Assembly (NCBI GenBank): GCA_965221275.1
Contig: OZ244874.1
Location: forward strand, 620,001-684,000
Origin: UBA6055 sp965221275
GTDB lineage: Bacteria > Chloroflexota > Anaerolineae > Aggregatilineales > Phototrophicaceae
Length of the DNA stretch: 64,000 bases
Direction: 5' to 3'
The stretch's first letter is position 1; every line of letters begins with the position of its first letter. Of this stretch, positions 59,502 through 64,000 are shown piece by piece. The position numbers were made by a program, and so were the translations under genes. The notes under the pieces were generated by a model. It saw only the letters and a list, made by a program, of their open reading frames with translations, was not told the DNA's origin and made no database searches.

Positions 59502-60644
59502 ATGAACGAACTGGTTAATCTGCTATCCGATCTGGTCGCCATCGACTCGGTCAATCCAGATCTGGTGCCGGGCGGCGCCGGCGAAGAAGGTATCGCCCAA
59601 TATATCGCCGCTTGGGGGCGAGAGGCCGGCTTGGAAGTCCACTTGCAGGAAGCTGCTCCCGGGCGACCCAATGTGATCTTGATCGCGCGCGGCGCTGGTG
59701 GCGGAAAGTCACTAATGCTGAATGCGCATACCGATGTGGTAGGCGTGTCGGACATGGACAGCCCCTTCGAGCCGATCCTGCGTGATGGACGTATCTATGG
59801 GCGCGGCGCTTACGATATGAAGAGCGGGCTGGCGGCTTGTCTGTTAGCGCTCAAAGCAGCGGCGACTATGCCGCTCAAAGGCGATGTCATACTCAGCGCG
59901 GTCGTCGATGAAGAATATGGCAGCATCGGTAGCGAGGCGCTGCTGGCGGAATGGGCGCGCTGGCAAGCCGATGCCGTGCTGATTGCCGAGCCGACCGAAC
60001 TCGCTATCAGCATCGCCCATCGCGGATTTGTCTGGCTCGATATCGAAGTGTTTGGCTTGGCGGCACACGGTTCCCGCCCGCAGCTCGGCATTGACGCCAT
60101 CGCCAAGATGGGCAAAGTGCTGGTGCAACTCGATGCCCTTGATCGAGCCATGCGCGCCCAGCCCACTCATGATCTGCTGGGCAGCGGTTCGCTACACGCC
60201 TCGCTCATCAACGGCGGAACAGAGATTTCGATGTACCCCGCCCATTGCCAGCTGCTGGTCGAACGGCGCACCATCCCCGGCGAGACCAGGACCAGCGTCG
60301 AAGCAGAAGTCCAGACAATCCTCGACGAAATCGCAGCGACTGACCCCGACTTCAAAGCACAAATGCATGCTACCTTTGAACGCGGTCCCTTCCGTATCGA
60401 GGCGACGCATCCACTTGTACAGCAGCTCAAACAAGTTGCTGAAAGACAGCTGCAGTGCGATGTGCCTTTAATCGGCGGCAGTTGGTGGATGGACGCGGCG
60501 CTCTTCGCGGAAAACGGTATCCCAACCGTGGTATTGGGTCCAGCCGGCGCCGGCGCACATGCCCAGGTGGAATGGGTCGATCTGGCATCTGTCGAGCAGT
60601 GTTTAGCGATCTATATCGATTTGATCGCCGCGTTCTGTCACTGA
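59502..60644 (+). CDS. M20-family metallopeptidase (ArgE/DapE/CPG2-like)
   Basis: A 380-residue enzyme with a complete active site: LNAHTDVVG, YGRGAYDMKSGLAA with the bridging Asp, VVDEEYGSIGSEA with the Glu pair, IAEPTELAIS, and a late His in GAGAHAQVEWVDL. The lid domain begins near HRGFVWLDIEVFGLAAHGSRP. It hydrolyses an N-acyl amino acid or dipeptide with two zinc ions. AAAGG precedes the ATG. It is convergent with ychF (5 bases between stops). Confidence 0.92.
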   Translation: MNELVNLLSDLVAIDSVNPDLVPGGAGEEGIAQYIAAWGREAGLEVHLQEAAPGRPNVILIARGAGGGKSLMLNAHTDVVGVSDMDSPFEPILRDGRIYGRGAYDMKSGLAACLLALKAAATMPLKGDVILSAVVDEEYGSIGSEALLAEWARWQADAVLIAEPTELAISIAHRGFVWLDIEVFGLAAHGSRPQLGIDAIAKMGKVLVQLDALDRAMRAQPTHDLLGSGSLHASLINGGTEISMYPAHCQLLVERRTIPGETRTSVEAEVQTILDEIAATDPDFKAQMHATFERGPFRIEATHPLVQQLKQVAERQLQCDVPLIGGSWWMDAALFAENGIPTVVLGPAGAGAHAQVEWVDLASVEQCLAIYIDLIAAFCH

Positions 60645-60649
60645 GCCGA

Positions 60650-61750
60650 TCAGACATTGAAGCGGAAATAGATCACATCGCCATCCGCCACCACATAATC
60701 GCGCCCTTCTACCCGCAGCATGCCCGCCGCTTTGATGGCATTGCGATCCTGATATTGCTCGAAGATTTCAAAAGGAATGACCTCGGCGCGGATAAAACCA
60801 CGCTCCATATCGCTGTGGATGACACCAGCCGCTTGTGGCGCTGTCCAACCGCGGCGAATCGCCCAGGCGCGGGTTTCATCTTCATTGAAGGTGAAATAGC
60901 TGATCAAGCCCAGCAAACGATAACTTTCGCTGATCAACCGTTCCAGGCTACTTTCCTTCAAACCATAAGATTGTAGATACTCCAGCCGCTCGTCATCGCT
61001 CAAGCTCGCCAATTCCTGCTCCAGGCTAGCGCAGACCACGATCAGCTGGACACCGCCCGCCGCTGCAATTTCGCGGGCTGCTGCCAGATAGGCATTGCCC
61101 TGCTCTATGCTGTCTTCGCCGATATTGGCGACATAGATGATCGGCTTGGCAGTGAGAAAACGCAGCTCGAAATCCAGCGCGATGAAAGCGGGGTGATCGC
61201 GTTGATCGAAGTTGCGCAGCGGCTCCCCCGCCCCGACGAAGGCCTCCACCTGCCGCGCCATCTCGAGTTGGGCTTGCAGTTGGCGGTCCCCCTTGACCTC
61301 GCGCTCCAGTTTTTCCAGCCGCCGTTCCAACTGCTGCAGATCCGCCAGCGCCAGCTCAGTATCGATGACGGCGATATCATCAGCCGGCTGCGGTTTCGCA
61401 TGCACATGGACGACATTCTCATCGTCAAAGCAGCGCACCACATGGACGATGGCATCCACATGGCGGATGTGACTGAGGAAGCGATTGCCCAAGCCCTCGC
61501 CTTGGCTCGCCCCTTTGACTAAGCCAGCCACATCGACAAAATCGACGCGGGCGGGGATAGCTTGTGCGACACCAACCCAGGCTTGCAATCGATTCAAGCG
61601 CACATCAGGCAGCGGCACCACCGCATGATTGGCATCGATGGTACTGAAGGGATAATTGGCGGCGACAGCGTTTTGAGCGCGGGTCAAGGCGTTGAATAGC
61701 GTGCTCTTACCGACATTGGGCAAACCGACGATGCCGATGCTCAAGCTCAT
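60650..61750 (-). CDS. ychF: Redox-regulated ATPase/GTPase YchF (OLA1 family)
   Basis: A 366-residue TRAFAC-class P-loop protein. SIGIVGLPNVGKSTLFNALT is the P-loop start typical of YchF, FVDVAGLVKGASQGEGLGN the G3 region, and YVANIGED takes the place of the NKxD motif, as in this ATP-preferring family. The C-terminal TGS domain ends AEVIPFEIFEQY and DGDVIYFRFNV. The ATG at 61750 is used; upstream in-frame codons add an unconserved tail. It binds ribosomes and helps control translation and stress response. This is a housekeeping gene. Confidence 0.96.
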   Translation of the reverse strand: MSLSIGIVGLPNVGKSTLFNALTRAQNAVAANYPFSTIDANHAVVPLPDVRLNRLQAWVGVAQAIPARVDFVDVAGLVKGASQGEGLGNRFLSHIRHVDAIVHVVRCFDDENVVHVHAKPQPADDIAVIDTELALADLQQLERRLEKLEREVKGDRQLQAQLEMARQVEAFVGAGEPLRNFDQRDHPAFIALDFELRFLTAKPIIYVANIGEDSIEQGNAYLAAAREIAAAGGVQLIVVCASLEQELASLSDDERLEYLQSYGLKESSLERLISESYRLLGLISYFTFNEDETRAWAIRRGWTAPQAAGVIHSDMERGFIRAEVIPFEIFEQYQDRNAIKAAGMLRVEGRDYVVADGDVIYFRFNV

Positions 61751-61834
61751 GGCTCTTCCCTCATCAAGTTGTTTTCCAAAGATATTATCAGGTGATTTAT
61801 CGTTCAAGGCGTTTTTTCTGCGCGCTGGGGAAAA

Positions 61835-61843
61835 TGGTATAAT
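61835..61843 (+). promoter_or_regulatory. Extended -10 promoter of the RraA-like gene
   Basis: TGGTATAAT carries a perfect -10 with the TGn extension, 41 bases before the start at 61885. No good -35 is seen, as is common for extended -10 promoters. Confidence 0.6.
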
Positions 61844-61884
61844 CTCCCCTGACAAATCACAATGACTGCATTGGCAGGAAAATG

Positions 61885-62622
61885 ATGAGCCAAGTCGCGC
61901 AATTTGAACGGGTTGAGCAAGGAATATTGGATGCCCTGCTAGAAATTGGTACAGCTACGATTGCTGGTGAATTGGCAAAGAAGGGCATTCGCAATCCTCA
62001 CATGGTCGGTTTGACGCCCTTCAATCCCGGGGCAAAAGCCTGTGGACAAGCGGTGACGCTGCAGTTCATGCCCAAGCGTGAAGATGTGCATTGGGGCGAT
62101 GAATATGCCGCCTCACCGGAACGCGAATTGCATCGGCAGGCGATCATAGCAGCCCAGCCCGGCGATATCATCGTCGTTGATGCCCGGGGGAGCATGGCGA
62201 GCGGCGTCTTCGGCGAGATGATGCTGACATCTTTCAAAGCGCGCGGTGGCGAAGGTCTGGTCATCGATGGCTGCATTCGCGATTTTCCCGAAGTGCAGAA
62301 GCTGGATCTGAGCTTGTGGCTGCGCGGGGTCACGCCCAATTTCCACACGCAGACCGATATCTTCCCGCATGCAGTCAATATACCGATCGCCTGTGCGGGT
62401 GTCTTTGTAGCGCCAGGTGATGTGGTGGTGGCGGACGATGATGGCGCGGTAATAGTGCCGGTTGCCTTGGCAGCTGCAATCGCCGAAGCCGCCTCAACCA
62501 AGGCGGAATGGGAAGTCTTCTCGCGCATGAAACTGGAAGCGGGCGGCTCGCTGGAGAAATACTATCCGCTGAACGAAGAAGCGCAGAAGGAATACGAAAC
62601 CTGGCTGCGGGAACAATCCTGA
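61885..62622 (+). CDS. RraA-like protein (4-hydroxy-4-methyl-2-oxoglutarate aldolase family)
   Basis: A 245-residue protein of the RraA/HMG aldolase fold. PGDIIVVDARGSMASGVFGEMM and the metal-site GGEGLVIDGCIRDFPEVQ match the family signature (Arg and Asp of the active site), and VAPGDVVVADDDGAVIVP is the conserved closing segment. The second of two adjacent ATGs gives the better spacing to AGGA. Such proteins act as metal-dependent aldolases or decarboxylases of 2-oxo-diacids. RNase E inhibition is a side role of E. coli RraA and is not implied. It is divergent from ychF. Confidence 0.88.
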   Translation: MSQVAQFERVEQGILDALLEIGTATIAGELAKKGIRNPHMVGLTPFNPGAKACGQAVTLQFMPKREDVHWGDEYAASPERELHRQAIIAAQPGDIIVVDARGSMASGVFGEMMLTSFKARGGEGLVIDGCIRDFPEVQKLDLSLWLRGVTPNFHTQTDIFPHAVNIPIACAGVFVAPGDVVVADDDGAVIVPVALAAAIAEAASTKAEWEVFSRMKLEAGGSLEKYYPLNEEAQKEYETWLREQS

Positions 62623-62626
62623 AATC

Positions 62627-63133
62627 ATGACGGAAGCCGCCCGGACGCTGAGTCTCTTCTGCCATATCGCGGCGACTGTGATCTGGATCGGGGGCCTCTT
62701 GCTGATCACGCTGCTGGTCCTGCCAGAGCTAAATCGCGCCTTGGCGGAACAGCCCACTCTATATCGGTTATTACGGCGCCTGCGCAAGCGTTTCACGATT
62801 GTGGGCAATCTGGCGTTGGCTGTGCTGGTAGTGACTGGTTTATTGCAGATGTCCGCCGACCCTAATTATAAGGGGATGCTGCAATTCAACAATCGCTGGA
62901 GCCAGGTGCTGTTGCTGAAGCATATATTGATCATCGCGATGGCTGGTATGGGTTTGGCTTTGCAATTCGGAGTGGCGCCCGCTCTGGAACGAGCGAGTTT
63001 GCTGCTGGAGCGGGGCAAGGGCGATGCCGATGCTTGGCGGCGGTTGCGGCGGCGGGAGGGACGGTTGACGGCGCTGGTGACTGTCCTGGCACTGCTGATA
63101 CTGGCAACGAGCGCCTGGTTGACCGCTATATGA
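62627..63133 (+). CDS. CopD-like integral membrane protein
   Basis: A 168-residue protein with four membrane helices (about residues 8-32, 54-75, 92-115 and 145-166). ARTLSLFCHIAATVIWIGGLL at the start and WSQVLLLKHILIIAM near residue 90 carry His residues typical of the CopD/DUF2269 group, which may bind copper or heme. It starts four bases after the RraA-like stop. Its function is not known. Confidence 0.78.
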   Translation: MTEAARTLSLFCHIAATVIWIGGLLLITLLVLPELNRALAEQPTLYRLLRRLRKRFTIVGNLALAVLVVTGLLQMSADPNYKGMLQFNNRWSQVLLLKHILIIAMAGMGLALQFGVAPALERASLLLERGKGDADAWRRLRRREGRLTALVTVLALLILATSAWLTAI

Positions 63134-63213
63134 ATGCCTATTATGCTATTCTCAACTGTTTTCTGTTATAAATGCTATAGGAACCCAATATTCTGCCAGC
63201 CACAAGGTCAAAA

Positions 63214-64000
63214 ATGCTAGAAGAACAGACGCCGCCAGCAACCACAGACGCGATCAAAGACTTCGCGCTGGAAGATCGTTACACGGTCGCCGATGGCAGG
63301 GTCATCATGAGCGGGACGCAAGCCATGGCGCGCTTACCGCTGGATCAGCATCGGGCGGATAAAAGCCTCGGATTGCACACAGCTGGTCTCATCACCGGTT
63401 ATCGCGGCTCACCTTTGGGCTCCCTCGATTTCGCGCTGGAGCGCATTCCAAACTTATTGCGCGAGCACCATATCCGTTTCATCCCCGCAGTCAACGAGGA
63501 GCTGGCTGCCACCGCCATCATGGGCAGCCAAACGGCGAACCTCTTGCCCGACCCCAAATATGATGGCGTCTGCGGGATATGGTATGGCAAAGGACCGGGC
63601 GTTGACCGCAGCGGCGATGCCTTCAAACATGCCAATCTGGCGGGTGTGGGGCAGTATGGTGGGGTGCTGGCGCTGGCTGGCGATGACCCCTCCTGTAAGT
63701 CATCGACCATCCCTTCGCATTCGGAAGTGGCGCTTTATGATGCGCTGATGCCCATCCTCTACCCGGGCAGCGCGCAGGAAATCCTGGATCTGGGCTTGCT
63801 CGGTTTTGGCTTGTCGCGTTTCAGTGGCTTGTGGGTAGGTATGAAGATCGTCAGCGATGTCGCCGACGAATACAGCAGCGTCGAGTTGGGGCTCGATCGT
63901 GTCAAGATCGTCGAACCCGAATTCAGGCTCAAGGACCAACCCTGGCGACCGACACAGAACAACGCCTTGATAGCGCCCTACAGCTTGCAACAGGAGCGGG
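63214..64000 (+). CDS. Indolepyruvate ferredoxin oxidoreductase, three-domain type (N-terminus; continues beyond the window)
   Basis: The first 262 residues of a large thiamine-dependent 2-oxoacid:ferredoxin oxidoreductase. GLHTAGLITGYRGSPLGSLD near residue 57, NEELAATAIMGSQ near 95, CGIWYGKGPGVDRSGDAFKHANLAG near 124 and GGVLALAGDDPSCKSSTIPSHSE near 150 are typical of the pyrimidine-binding domain of the fused form. It starts at an ATG with AAGG upstream and runs off the right edge. The family removes CO2 from arylpyruvates, reducing ferredoxin and making acyl-CoA. Confidence 0.93.
   Translation, partial: MLEEQTPPATTDAIKDFALEDRYTVADGRVIMSGTQAMARLPLDQHRADKSLGLHTAGLITGYRGSPLGSLDFALERIPNLLREHHIRFIPAVNEELAATAIMGSQTANLLPDPKYDGVCGIWYGKGPGVDRSGDAFKHANLAGVGQYGGVLALAGDDPSCKSSTIPSHSEVALYDALMPILYPGSAQEILDLGLLGFGLSRFSGLWVGMKIVSDVADEYSSVELGLDRVKIVEPEFRLKDQPWRPTQNNALIAPYSLQQER

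Noticed and set aside
1..64000. tRNA, rRNA, CRISPR, integrase or prophage genes
   Set aside because: None was recognised on either strand by eye. A tRNAscan and covariance-model scan would be needed to exclude small RNAs fully.

Overview
The window looks like a chromosomal stretch from a free-living heterotrophic bacterium with many catabolic and uptake genes. It has moderately GC-rich DNA, short intergenic gaps, 1-4 base start/stop overlaps and some GTG/TTG starts. The gene mix resembles Chloroflexota of the Anaerolineae type: several dipeptide-type ABC uptake sets, many SDR, Gfo/Idh and zinc alcohol dehydrogenases, glcDEF, FAS1 and GH4 proteins, and a three-domain indolepyruvate oxidoreductase. 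That placement is inference from gene style, not from a marker gene. No rRNA, tRNA, CRISPR array, transposase, phage gene or replication origin was recognised.

Layout. 1-6.3 kb: an aldehyde dehydrogenase cut by the left edge, a polysaccharide deacetylase-like protein, a divergent NagB-like protein, a GH4 glycosidase and an SLC13-type permease with RCK domains. 6.3-13.9 kb: one tightly packed minus-strand operon. In transcription order it holds a YheO/DauR-like regulator, RidA, an atypical M20 protein, 2-oxoacid dehydrogenase E1 alpha and beta, an 80-residue stand-alone lipoyl protein, two SDRs and an amidohydrolase. 14.0-19.8 kb runs divergently: a creatininase-family amidase, an ABC binding protein with two permeases but no ATPase, and a zinc alcohol dehydrogenase. 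19.9-24.3 kb: a CoxG-like protein and glycolate oxidase glcDEF. 24.4-27.1 kb: a two-domain fasciclin protein under a near-perfect sigma-70 promoter, a probably decayed SH3 protein and an aldo/keto reductase.

27.3-37.2 kb, plus strand: a MOSC protein, a FucU/RbsD mutarotase, a HAD phosphatase, then a deoxy-sugar module (rhamnulokinase, sugar ABC ATPase, two permeases, binding protein, class II aldolase) ending in an ASRT-superfamily protein. 37.2-52.5 kb, minus strand: a long mannose-6-phosphate isomerase-like protein, a small lipoprotein, two Gfo/Idh dehydrogenases, NanE, a ROK kinase, a PhyH oxygenase, a complete dipeptide-type ABC transporter and a GntR-LacI hybrid regulator. The last ATPase of that transporter is fused to a membrane helix and two almost identical exported domains. 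52.7-64.0 kb: a small membrane protein, a TIM-barrel isomerase/zinc dehydrogenase/HUMPS decarboxylase operon, tandem acyl-CoA dehydrogenase-like paralogs, a canonical M20 peptidase, YchF, an RraA-like protein, a CopD-like membrane protein and an indolepyruvate oxidoreductase cut by the right edge.

The theme is uptake and breakdown of sugars, amino sugars, hydroxy acids and nitrogenous compounds. The most unusual items are the ABC ATPase fused to exported repeats (44.2-46.2 kb), the E1/lipoyl operon without a visible E2 or E3 (6.3-13.9 kb), the paired acyl-CoA dehydrogenase-like proteins carrying Asp where a catalytic Glu is usual (56-59 kb), and the ASRT protein placed with sugar catabolism and no rhodopsin.
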